From NCBI GenBank assembly GCA_963674555.1, contig OY771429.1:1612001-1676000 (forward strand): 64,000 nt of DNA, written 5' to 3'. This stretch comes from JBGMEA01 sp963674555. GTDB taxonomy: Bacteria > Bacillota > Clostridia > Eubacteriales > Anaerofustaceae. The position numbers and the translations under genes are program-made. The notes below the pieces were generated by a model. The model worked only from the letters and a program-made list of their open reading frames with translations, made no database searches and was not told where the DNA came from. Positions 16,852 through 24,028 of this stretch are shown piece by piece (position 1 is the first letter of the stretch; each line of letters opens with the position of its first letter).

Positions 16852-17433
16852 ATGAACGTAAAGAATTCAAAAAAACAACGAATCATTTTGATTTTATTGG
16901 TATTGATCGTGGTTGCGTTGTTTTTTTTATTGCGCGACGATAAAGCCGATCAACTTATTGCCGAAGAATTTCTAACGCAATACTATACTGTGGCGCAAGA
17001 CGAAGGGAACGTGTTTAGTAAAATGTCTGAGATCAGGTCTGCTTATGTACTTGATCCGGCACAGTTCGAAATCGAGACTGAAAACATGTTGAAAGATGCG
17101 TACGGTTCTTTGTTGACGATTGATGAAATGCAACGTCTGGTTGCGAATAGGAAATTGACCGCGCCCGACCAATTGGCGGAAGAATCAGAATTGATCCTCT
17201 CGTGCCAAGAGATTGTATTGACGAAAAAGGTCGATACGAAACAAGAAAAACATGATTACGATTTTACGGTTACCGTACACATCGAAAATGCAAGCGAAGA
17301 TTTTACGGATCTAACAATAGAAGGTGTCATTGTACTTGAAGAGATCGATGACGCTTGGAAAGTTTCGGATTTTTATCCGATGCAAGACATCCGCACAATA
17401 CTTCTGAAATTCAGATCTCCCGAGACCGAATAG
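16852..17433 (+). CDS. Membrane-anchored hypothetical protein, family A copy 1
   Basis: This 193-residue protein starts MNVKNSKKQ after GGGGGAGAC. One membrane segment (about residues 11-27) is followed by an extracytoplasmic domain with RDDKADQLIAEEFLTQYYTVAQDEGN, DAYGSLLTIDEMQRLVANRK, and a beta-rich end (HDYDFTVTVHIENAS, WKVSDFYPMQDIRT). The same plan recurs at 19682 and in truncated form at 20349. The ending resembles NTF2-like or lipoprotein-associated domains, but the family is unknown to me. It has its own promoter and terminator. Confidence 0.85.
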   Translation: MNVKNSKKQRIILILLVLIVVALFFLLRDDKADQLIAEEFLTQYYTVAQDEGNVFSKMSEIRSAYVLDPAQFEIETENMLKDAYGSLLTIDEMQRLVANRKLTAPDQLAEESELILSCQEIVLTKKVDTKQEKHDYDFTVTVHIENASEDFTDLTIEGVIVLEEIDDAWKVSDFYPMQDIRTILLKFRSPETE

Positions 17434-17449
17434 AAAAACAACAAACACA

Positions 17450-17478
17450 AAAGCCCCGCGTCAGCGGGGCGTTTGTTT
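17450..17478 (+). terminator. Terminator after family A copy 1
   Basis: AAGCCCCGC-GTCA-GCGGGGCGTTTGTTT. Confidence 0.8.
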
Positions 17479-17500
17479 ATATCTTTTTTTATTAGTAGGT

Positions 17501-17893
17501 TTATTTCCGCTCAACAATATGCAGTTCATTGGATTGCGCGTGTTGGTTGTCGATTATAAGCTCGATGGAGTAAGTCCCCGGTTTTTGGATCTTTAAATTG
17601 TTGATATTTAAGATCACGTTGTGTGTCGATCTTAGCGGTACATTAGGGCTGATATTCAGTTCCCCTTGCAACGGAGACGTAATGTCGTGTCCGTCCGCGT
17701 CAACGATATTGACTCTGATCTGATGTTTACCCGCTTCGCTTTTGCGCGCTTCGATACCCGCGACATAAACCATGGCGGGGTGCGCGAAAGGAAACTGTGG
17801 GGCATAGATGGTATTTAAAATGCCCATGACATTTAATTTTCCTTCTCTCGAAACGTTGGCGCAGTCGCAAATAAAGGTGTATCGTACTTCCAT
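17501..17893 (-). CDS. DUF6941-like protein
   Basis: This 130-residue protein begins MEVRYTFICDCANVSREGKLNVMGILNTIYAPQ. That start is typical of small beta-sandwich proteins annotated as DUF6941, which usually read 'ANVSREGKLNVLG'. The remainder alternates strands (HQIRVNIVDADGHDI, GTYSIELIIDNQ). It is cytoplasmic by lack of signal. Function unknown. It lies just downstream of, and in the same direction as, the MerR gene, so the pair may be co-regulated. Confidence 0.82.
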   Translation of the reverse strand: MEVRYTFICDCANVSREGKLNVMGILNTIYAPQFPFAHPAMVYVAGIEARKSEAGKHQIRVNIVDADGHDITSPLQGELNISPNVPLRSTHNVILNINNLKIQKPGTYSIELIIDNQHAQSNELHIVERK

Positions 17894-17911
17894 GTTTAGC
17901 CTCTTATCGTA

Positions 17912-18301
17912 TTATTTTTTAGTCGGTAATTTAAGTTCGTCTTCCGCGTCTCTGAATACCGTATCGTATTTTTCGATCTTGCCGTTTAAACGCGTGAGCG
18001 TGCTTTGTAATTCGTCGATCTGTTCTGCGATACGATCGCGTTCGCGTACCAGTATTTGCTTGCGCTCTTCATGGGTCTTATCACCCTCTCCAAACAATTT
18101 AACGTATTCGGTGAGTGCTTCGATCTGTACGCCAGCATTTCGCATGCACTTTATAAAATCGATCCATCCGCAATCGTATTCGGTATAATCGCGCATGCCG
18201 CCTTCGGTGCGATTGACTTTCGGGATCAAACCGATCCGCTCGTAATAACGCAGCGTATCAGCCGTCAAATCAAAGCGTTCGCAAACTTCAGATATCATCA
18301 T
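17912..18301 (-). CDS. MerR-family transcriptional regulator
   Basis: This 129-residue protein begins MMISEVCERFDLTADTLRYYERIGLIPKVNRTEGGMRDY, the canonical MerR winged helix-turn-helix DNA-binding domain. WIDFIKCMRNAGVQIEAL is the second part. A long dimerisation helix follows (EERKQILVRERDRIAEQIDELQSTLTRL). There is no cysteine cluster in the C-terminal region, so a thiol or aldehyde-type or unknown signal is more likely than a metal. A perfect dyad lies immediately upstream and probably mediates autoregulation and regulation of the neighbouring gene. Confidence 0.93.
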   Translation of the reverse strand: MMISEVCERFDLTADTLRYYERIGLIPKVNRTEGGMRDYTEYDCGWIDFIKCMRNAGVQIEALTEYVKLFGEGDKTHEERKQILVRERDRIAEQIDELQSTLTRLNGKIEKYDTVFRDAEDELKLPTKK

Positions 18302-18323
18302 AGTCTTATTCCTTATTATAAAA

Positions 18324-18357
18324 GATATTAACTTGGAGCTGACTTCAAGTTAATATC
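18324..18357. promoter_or_regulatory. MerR-type operator dyad
   Basis: Perfect 12-bp arms GATATTAACTTG/CAAGTTAATATC are separated by 10 bp. The core ACTTGGAG..CTTCAAGT resembles sites where MerR proteins bind between overspaced promoter elements. It sits 23 bp upstream of the MerR start. Confidence 0.7.
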
Positions 18358-18422
18358 ATTTTATCTGTATGTGAATCAAAAGTCAATGGGCGTAAATTTT
18401 TTGATCTCAGCATCGTGTGATC

Positions 18423-19421
18423 TCATAATGCCGATAGATGTTTCAATAAGGCATCAACAGAACTATCCAAGGTGAATTTTTCACAAGCGGTCGCGCGCTC
18501 TTCAACCGTCGGGCTGCCCAATTCCATCGCTTCTTTGATTGCTTCCAGCAATGCTTTCGGATCACGCGGCTCAACTAAAGTCAAAAGTCCGCAATCCGTT
18601 TCGGCAAGTCCGCCGATATCGCTTGCGATCACGCGGCACCCGCTGTGTTGCGCTTCGACAGAAAGCATCCCGAACGGTTCCGCGTACACGGAAGGCATCA
18701 GTAATATATCCGTCTGCGCGAGTAAGTCAGCCATTCCTTCGACCGTCTTTCTCGGTTCCAAAAGAGAAGCGTACGGATAATCCCGCAACATATTCGTAAG
18801 TACGCGCCCCTGTTCCACATGTTGACCTGCGGCAACGATCCGCATGTTCATGTCGAGCGCGCGTATTTCTTCCGCGTGCAGTGTTTCAAGCAAGGTATAG
18901 ATCCCTTTGTCGGGGTGCAGTCTGCCGGCATAAAGTACATTTGTTGTCTTTTTATGAGCCGATCTTTCTGTTTGTGCATATATCGGATTGGCAAAAGGCA
19001 TAACGATCTTTATGACGTTGCTTGTTATGTTCAACTGACGTGCCCATTGGCGTGCGTTATGCATGCTTGTAGCGATAAGCATCCTGTTTTCAAGGTTTTC
19101 TTTTTTTGCAAATTGTGCACTTATAGGGGAGACGGCACAGTGTAAGATGACAGCAGCTCGATTTAATGTGGGAACATCATAAGCATGATTGACAAAGATC
19201 GTCGTTCCCTGCAATTTGCTGATCTCGTTTTTATCGCTCAAACATAAAAAAGGTATATCGGGAAAGTCCTTTTTACTGCATTCGGCTCCTACACCGACGA
19301 GGACGATCTGTGTATCTATGCCTCTCCTAAGTAATTCGCGAACGTGTCCTGCGGTAAAGGTTTCAGAACCTCCTGTACCCGCCAAAATATCCTCTTCAAA
19401 TGGCCAAATAAATGAGATCAT
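18423..19421 (-). CDS. Glycosyltransferase, GT4 family
   Basis: This 332-residue GT-B enzyme begins SFIWPFEEDILAGTGGSETFTAGHVRELLRRG, the acceptor-side Rossmann start. The donor-binding half has NVLYAGRLHPDKGIYTLLETL and the retaining-GT4 motif EPFGMLSVEAQHSGCRVIASDIGGLAE, which includes the E-x7-E pair. It would transfer a sugar from an NDP-sugar to an unknown acceptor in the cytoplasm. It stands alone, not in a polysaccharide cluster. Confidence 0.9.
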   Translation of the reverse strand: MISFIWPFEEDILAGTGGSETFTAGHVRELLRRGIDTQIVLVGVGAECSKKDFPDIPFLCLSDKNEISKLQGTTIFVNHAYDVPTLNRAAVILHCAVSPISAQFAKKENLENRMLIATSMHNARQWARQLNITSNVIKIVMPFANPIYAQTERSAHKKTTNVLYAGRLHPDKGIYTLLETLHAEEIRALDMNMRIVAAGQHVEQGRVLTNMLRDYPYASLLEPRKTVEGMADLLAQTDILLMPSVYAEPFGMLSVEAQHSGCRVIASDIGGLAETDCGLLTLVEPRDPKALLEAIKEAMELGSPTVEERATACEKFTLDSSVDALLKHLSAL

Positions 19422-19620
19422 TCACAATTCCCCCATATCCAAAATCAACCGATCTATGACACCTGTATTTTGTTTATTATAACATAAAAACAAAATACGC
19501 TCAATCTTCTTGCTTGTAACGGAGAATGCTTGCTATCGTATACGCATTTGAAATATTTTGATAAAGATCGCCGAAGTGCGTTATGCGAGTGATTTATCAG
19601 TGACAAATCAAAGGTTCCGA

Positions 19621-19649
19621 TTGTAAAAAAATCGATATTGATTTATAAT
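19621..19649 (+). promoter_or_regulatory. Promoter of family A copy 2
   Basis: TTGTAA-17 bp-TATAAT. Confidence 0.75.
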
Positions 19650-19681
19650 AAATGCACAAGACACAGCATGATTAAAGGGGT

Positions 19682-20275
19682 ATGGTTTATGTCGAAAAAA
19701 CGAAGATTATTTTTGCGATCGCAGCCGGCTTGGCGTTGATCGCATTTTCCGTCTATATGTTATCACGCGATGACGGTGCTGACCGACTGGCGGCTGAAAC
19801 GTTTATAAATCAATATTATACGGTAAACGAAGAAGAAGATAATTTATATACGACTTTAATGGATATTTATTGGGATGATTCGGGAACACAGATACAGGCA
19901 GACGCGATCAGCGCAGTGATCGAAGATACGTACGGGGAGCTGATGACTTTCGATGCGATGCAATCTTTAATGGCTGACAGGTCTCTTTACGCGCCGGATG
20001 AATTGGCTGCGAGTGCCGATCTGACGATCACATGCACAGATGTAACGCTGACCGAAAAAAGCGATACATCGCAAGAAGACAACGATTACGATTACAGCGC
20101 GTCCGTTTATGTCGAAAATGCGTACGGTAATTTTACCGAAGTTGTTTTGGAAGGCGTAATACAGCTTTCAAAAGAAGATGACAGTTGGAAAATAACGGGT
20201 TTTTATCCGAACGATGATTTCAGGACGATGCCTTTGGAGTTGAAACGACCCGAACAATCCTCAGAGATCGAGTAG
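19682..20275 (+). CDS. Membrane-anchored hypothetical protein, family A copy 2 (start ambiguous, possible frameshift)
   Basis: This 197-residue protein has one membrane segment and the same plan as the gene at 16852: RDDGADRLAAETFINQYYTVNEEEDN, DTYGELMTFDAMQSLMADRS, and WKITGFYPNDDFRTM. The best-placed start, ATG 19689 eight bases after GGGG, reads MSKKRR and is in another frame. It would join the long frame if the A6 run at 19695-19700 had one more A (giving MSKKTKIIFAIA). In the present sequence only ATG 19682, with a poorly spaced ribosome site, is in frame. The gene may therefore be frameshifted, phase-variable or rescued by the new start. Confidence 0.75.
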   Translation: MVYVEKTKIIFAIAAGLALIAFSVYMLSRDDGADRLAAETFINQYYTVNEEEDNLYTTLMDIYWDDSGTQIQADAISAVIEDTYGELMTFDAMQSLMADRSLYAPDELAASADLTITCTDVTLTEKSDTSQEDNDYDYSASVYVENAYGNFTEVVLEGVIQLSKEDDSWKITGFYPNDDFRTMPLELKRPEQSSEIE

Positions 20276-20283
20276 GGTGCTCA

Positions 20284-20312
20284 TTGCCAAATCAAGCGCA
20301 ATGATTTATAAT
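20284..20312 (+). promoter_or_regulatory. Promoter of family A copy 3
   Basis: TTGCCA-17 bp-TATAAT. Confidence 0.7.
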
Positions 20313-20348
20313 GATATTGAAAACAGACGATAAACCGAGGTGAGATCG

Positions 20349-20558
20349 ATGAAAGAAAGAAATACAAAAAAAGCAAGGATCTACTTTGCGATCGCAGTCG
20401 TGTTACTGCTACTCGCATTCGTGTTGTATCTGTTAACGCGTGACGCTGATCCGGATGAGATCGTAGTGGAAGGGATCGTAACGCAGGAATACTGTGCGCA
20501 AATCCAGCAAGCGTCAACGCAATCCATCCTATTGAATGAGGGTGCGCTTTTCTTATAG
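20349..20558 (+). pseudogene. Truncated family A copy 3
   Basis: This 69-residue frame starts MKERNTKKARIYFAIAVVLLL after GAGGTGAG. It has the family membrane segment and DADPDEIVVEGIVTQEYCAQ, aligning with the first 45 residues of the copies at 16852 and 19682. The remainder (IQQASTQSILLNEGALFL) does not align, and the globular domain is absent. It could be a remnant or a short membrane peptide. The promoter, ribosome site and a following terminator are intact. Confidence 0.6.
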
Positions 20559-20591
20559 TCGGATTCAATAGTGATCAATAATACACCAATA

Positions 20592-20627
20592 AAAAAGAGA
20601 CAGGAGATCCTGTCTCTTTATTTTTTT
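20592..20627. terminator. Bidirectional terminator
   Basis: Stem AAAGAGACAGGA/TCCTGTCTCTTT with flanking A and T runs, between convergent genes. Confidence 0.85.
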
Positions 20628-21069
20628 ATCGATCCAAAGGTATGAATTGTCTGCGCGCTTGTCTGGCGTATTCTTTTTCATTAAACATCATCGATGTCTT
20701 CAGTAAGATCGTATCGGTCGGTCCGTCCAGATAACCGATAAGATATTTGCCTCTGAATGCGCTTTGCAAGATCAGATACGCTTTGTCTTTCGGCATATCC
20801 ACATGTTTCATAAATTCGGAAAAATCCATATCGTCACTTTCGAGCATGATATTCATGATGCGTTGCGTGCGCGCAAGATCGATGGTGATCTTGATCGTAA
20901 ACGTTAAGAATACGAAACCGCCCAGCATATAGATCAAACCATACAGGACATTCTCGGAAAATTGCTGTATGCTGTAATATACCAAGTATATCCCCGCCAA
21001 TGCAGCTAAGATCGAAAGGATACGACTTGCTGAAATACGACCGTTTTGGATATTAGCATTCTTCATCAT
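20626..21069 (-). CDS. Small membrane protein with C-terminal winged-helix-like domain, family B copy 1
   Basis: This 147-residue protein has two hydrophobic segments (about residues 18-34 and 40-62). A cytoplasmic domain follows: DFSEFMKHVDMPKDKAYLILQSAFRGKYLIGYLDGPTDTILL. The pattern of three helices and a beta wing ending in a Tyr/Ile-Gly hairpin looks like a winged helix. Two neighbours at 21117 and 21566 have the same layout, in the same direction. Possible membrane-tethered regulator or protein-binding module; function unknown. Confidence 0.82.
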   Translation of the reverse strand: MMKNANIQNGRISASRILSILAALAGIYLVYYSIQQFSENVLYGLIYMLGGFVFLTFTIKITIDLARTQRIMNIMLESDDMDFSEFMKHVDMPKDKAYLILQSAFRGKYLIGYLDGPTDTILLKTSMMFNEKEYARQARRQFIPLDR

Positions 21070-21116
21070 TTTTTGTTCCTCTTTGATATTTATATTCTAT
21101 TTGGATATTTACTCAC

Positions 21117-21542
21117 TCAAATGCCTTCAGCGGAGAGTGTGATCTCAATCCCGTCCGTGCTGAAATAGCCTGTAACATATTCTCGCTCGATCAGTTCTTC
21201 CAATTGTTTACGTAATTTGCCTTCTTCCATCTTTCGCATCATTGCCAATTGTGAAAGTTGGATCGCTTTATCGGGCGTGAGCATCGTGTTATAGATCGAG
21301 ATGCTTTTCAGTAGCTTTAACGTATGCACCGCAAATACAAACATAAATACGCCAATGCCGCAGATAAGCAAGAACAATGCCAACATTGCGATGGTGGATA
21401 AACTGAAATGCTTTGAAATAAATACGGTAGCGACAAAAAAGAATCCAAAGAATAAGGCTATGACCGATCCGCCTACCGCGATCACATAAGAAAGGATACG
21501 ATGGCGGCCTGTTTTTGTTTGATTCAGATAAATACTGTCCAT
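21117..21542 (-). CDS. Small membrane protein with winged-helix-like domain, family B copy 2
   Basis: This 141-residue protein has two strongly hydrophobic segments (about 18-42 and 48-72). The C-terminal domain TPDKAIQLSQLAMMRKMEEGKLRKQLEELIEREYVTGYFSTDGIEITL matches the family B pattern: helices, then a Y-V/I-x-G-Y wing. It lies 47 bp from copy 1 and 23 bp from copy 3, so all three are likely one operon running right to left. Confidence 0.82.
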   Translation of the reverse strand: MDSIYLNQTKTGRHRILSYVIAVGGSVIALFFGFFFVATVFISKHFSLSTIAMLALFLLICGIGVFMFVFAVHTLKLLKSISIYNTMLTPDKAIQLSQLAMMRKMEEGKLRKQLEELIEREYVTGYFSTDGIEITLSAEGI

Positions 21543-21565
21543 ATCTGCAGTCTCCTTATATTGTC

Positions 21566-22024
21566 TTATTTTTTGACCAAAGTGATACTGTGTGTTTGCT
21601 TATCGAGTGATCCGTGCAAGTATTTTCTTTTAAATATATTTTCAAGTTCTCTTATAACTTTTTGTTCACTTTTCCGTACGTTTCTTGAAAGTTCGGCAAT
21701 GTCCGTTCTTTCACTCGCTCGCAGGATCGATACATACTTACCGATCGCCTTGACTGAGAATGTGCGCAAGATCCCTTTTGTCAGTAAAGCCGTCCCGATA
21801 ATGATCGCGGCACCGAATAAAATGATTTGGATCGGACCGGCATTGTCGCGCCTTAAAAGATTGTAAAGGTACAAACCGCATATACCGTCTAATAAAAAAC
21901 CTATAAAGATCAATATTTGTGCGCTTCGCAGTGCGGAATTGATCGTCTGCGCGTTGATCACGGACGGTTTATATTCCGGTTCTTCATTCAATGATTTTTC
22001 GTTGTCTTCAGATGAAGTGTTCAT
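21566..22024 (-). CDS. Small membrane protein with winged-helix-like domain, family B copy 3
   Basis: This 152-residue protein starts MNTSSEDNEKSLN; ATG 22024 lies after GGAG, and the in-frame ATG at 22063 lacks a ribosome site. An acidic head of about 30 residues precedes two hydrophobic segments. The domain ERTDIAELSRNVRKSEQKVIRELENIFKRKYLHGSLDKQTHSITL repeats the family B pattern. It is the first gene of the presumed three-gene operon. Confidence 0.82.
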   Translation of the reverse strand: MNTSSEDNEKSLNEEPEYKPSVINAQTINSALRSAQILIFIGFLLDGICGLYLYNLLRRDNAGPIQIILFGAAIIIGTALLTKGILRTFSVKAIGKYVSILRASERTDIAELSRNVRKSEQKVIRELENIFKRKYLHGSLDKQTHSITLVKK

Positions 22025-22245
22025 GGCAGTCTCCGTTAGTAAAATTCTGTACAAATGATACAAAAGAATAAGCGCGTATCATTTTATGTGATGAACGAAG
22101 CTTATTCTTAAATTGTTTGTGTTTATATATTTTTTTGCATATGTCAACCTTCTCGGACGAATACCCGAGTAATGGTTATCTATCGTTTAAATTCGGATGG
22201 GCGCGCCTTTCATGTGTGTCATTGAATTCGATTTTGATCTTCGTG

Positions 22246-22443
22246 CTATCCTTTGCTTTCCTCCGGTACGATCTCGATTTGTTTAAGCGCAAATTCGAGA
22301 CAGAATAATACGATCTCATTTCTTGTGCGTCCGCTTTTTTGTGCCGCTTCGTCCAGTTGCGCTACGATCTCATTCGGTAAACGCGCTGAAACTACTGAGC
22401 TGTCACCGTATTTTTTTTTGGATTTGATAATTAATTTTTCCAT
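22246..22443 (-). CDS. Ribbon-helix-helix (CopG/Arc-like) protein
   Basis: This 65-residue protein reads VVSARLPNEIVAQLDEAAQKSGRTRNEIVLFCLEFAL: a beta strand followed by two helices, the RHH DNA-binding fold that acts as a dimer. Small proteins of this type are antitoxins or plasmid-type repressors, but no toxin gene lies beside it. Ribosome site AAAGGGAAG precedes ATG 22443. Its target may be its own AT-rich upstream region. Confidence 0.85.
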   Translation of the reverse strand: MEKLIIKSKKKYGDSSVVSARLPNEIVAQLDEAAQKSGRTRNEIVLFCLEFALKQIEIVPEESKG

Positions 22444-22809
22444 GATCTTCCCTTTCGACTTTTATTCCCATGCATACCCAGTTGAAAGTTCCCAATCCAT
22501 ATGTACCTTTATTATATATCAGTATACGGGCGATAGCAAGTTATCCGACAATTTAATGCATAAATCATACAAGTTTAGAATGAAATAGCCTTTATGTATG
22601 CGATCTATTCAATATATTGCATTTAAACATATATAATCAATATTTTTACAATTACTCGTATTTTTTTATGGATATTTTCAGATTCTTGTAGTATACTTGT
22701 TAATACCTCTTTGTTTTTAGGGTGACATGTGACAGATTTGCAACATTAAAAGCTTATACTCTTATTTATCACATTTAATTTTGCAGACGTTACTGATACA
22801 GAAGGAGTT
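22444..22809. other. AT-rich 366-bp intergenic region
   Basis: I see no protein gene, strong hairpin or clear repeat here. It lies between divergent genes (RHH regulator to the left, HIRAN-domain protein to the right) and must hold both promoters. No near-consensus sigma-A site with 17-bp spacing stands out. Confidence 0.5.
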
Positions 22810-23592
22810 TTGGGGGATCAGATCTTGATCAAAGGGATGAATTACATAGAAAAAGAATCAAATAGGATAGCGTTCAATGAGAAAATTCTCACGCGCATAG
22901 ATGATGATCGACCGATAACGAGCGTTGAAACAAAGGAATCAGCGACGGAAACTGATCATGTGGGTAAAACGAAAAGACCGTACCTCGGTTGGTTGTATCT
23001 GCTTTTAACGATCGCCGCTCTTCTTTTGTGGCACCTGATCGAAGGGAGTCGCTCATTTGAATATGTTATTTTTGTAATTGCGATAGCGGCTTTGGTCGCC
23101 TTTATCGTAACATTGGCATTATATTTACGACGCGCAAACCCGACCGAGTCGGCAACCGAACAAGAAGGAGAGAACATCTCTGAAGAAAACGTTTTCCGAC
23201 AATGTCACGCATGGTATGAGGAAGTCAAAGGAGAATGCACGGATCTGCGCGCACACGACAGCATGTGGAACGGCGCGGTGTTTTTGCAGTGTGTTTTGAT
23301 AGAGTGTGCAACGGATCTTCTTAAAAACGAACAGATGATCAAAGCCGGTGACGAAATCATCCTAGTACGGGAATACAGCGATACGGAAGATAAAAACGCG
23401 ATTTCGGTCAAGTTGAGAAGCGGAGCGCCGATCGGACATGTTTGCAGATCCAGCAATGCGATACCCGCGGGTCTTATGAATAGCGGTATGGATCTGATAA
23501 GCCGCGTTTATAAAAAGAAGTTGTTCCCGTATTTGCTTTGCATCGTTGCGGAGATCTATATCAACGATCAAAAGCCAGCCAACAGCTTTTAG
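22810..23592 (+). CDS. Membrane-anchored HIRAN-domain protein
   Basis: This protein has up to 260 residues; the start is uncertain (TTG 22810, TTG 22825 or ATG 22837, with GAAGGAG at 22801 and GGGGG at 22812). After a polar N-terminal region of about 55 residues come two membrane segments (about 58-78 and 85-106), an acidic linker, then a soluble domain with AGDEIILVREYSDTEDKNAISVKLR and GAPIGHVCRSSNAIPAGLMNSGMD. That is the HIRAN pattern (motif E-x-D-N-A followed by G-x-IG-V). HIRAN domains bind DNA or nucleic-acid ends and usually occur in helicases; a membrane-tethered version is unusual. A terminator follows. Confidence 0.82.
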   Translation: MGDQILIKGMNYIEKESNRIAFNEKILTRIDDDRPITSVETKESATETDHVGKTKRPYLGWLYLLLTIAALLLWHLIEGSRSFEYVIFVIAIAALVAFIVTLALYLRRANPTESATEQEGENISEENVFRQCHAWYEEVKGECTDLRAHDSMWNGAVFLQCVLIECATDLLKNEQMIKAGDEIILVREYSDTEDKNAISVKLRSGAPIGHVCRSSNAIPAGLMNSGMDLISRVYKKKLFPYLLCIVAEIYINDQKPANSF

Positions 23593-23637
23593 AATGCTTT
23601 CGTAAATGTGAAATAAAAAAGCATAAAAATAAAGTAA

Positions 23638-23667
23638 AATATCCGCCCATACGGGGCGGATATTTTA
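23638..23667 (+). terminator. Terminator after HIRAN gene
   Basis: AAAATATCCGCC-CATACG-GGGCGGATATTTT; A-tract and T-tract both present, so it may act in both directions. Confidence 0.85.
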
Positions 23668-23889
23668 GTTGCGATTGGAGGTATCGCTGAGATTCAATGA
23701 GTCACAAGGACTATAATCTTTTATTACCACGAACACATTATAGCAAGCCGAATAAGAAATTTCAATAGTTTTTGTAAATTTTATCGGATATTTCAATATA
23801 TATTCAAAGAAATGTTTTTGTGACAAGAATTTTTCGCTGTAGATCTCTATTTGAGAGTCGCTAAAAAATTTTGAGCGTTTATAAATCAC
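23665..23889 (-). CDS. Possible small AT-rich ORF
   Basis: This 74-codon frame (GTG start) encodes a Lys, Tyr and Phe-rich peptide with no recognisable domain. The ribosome site is weak. It is the only coding candidate in the 436-bp gap before the GGDEF-EAL gene, and it could be chance. The remaining part (23890-24028) is AT-rich and should hold the promoter of the next gene. Confidence 0.25.
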   Translation of the reverse strand: MIYKRSKFFSDSQIEIYSEKFLSQKHFFEYILKYPIKFTKTIEISYSACYNVFVVIKDYSPCDSLNLSDTSNRN

Positions 23890-24028
23890 CCATTTAATTT
23901 GATCATATATGATATTTTCTAAATTTATTGATCAAGCTATTGAATTGGAGCATAGCTTTAGGGTATGATATTATTGCATATATATAATTATATCATATTG
24001 ACAATAGTAATTTGGGGGAATCGTTGCA

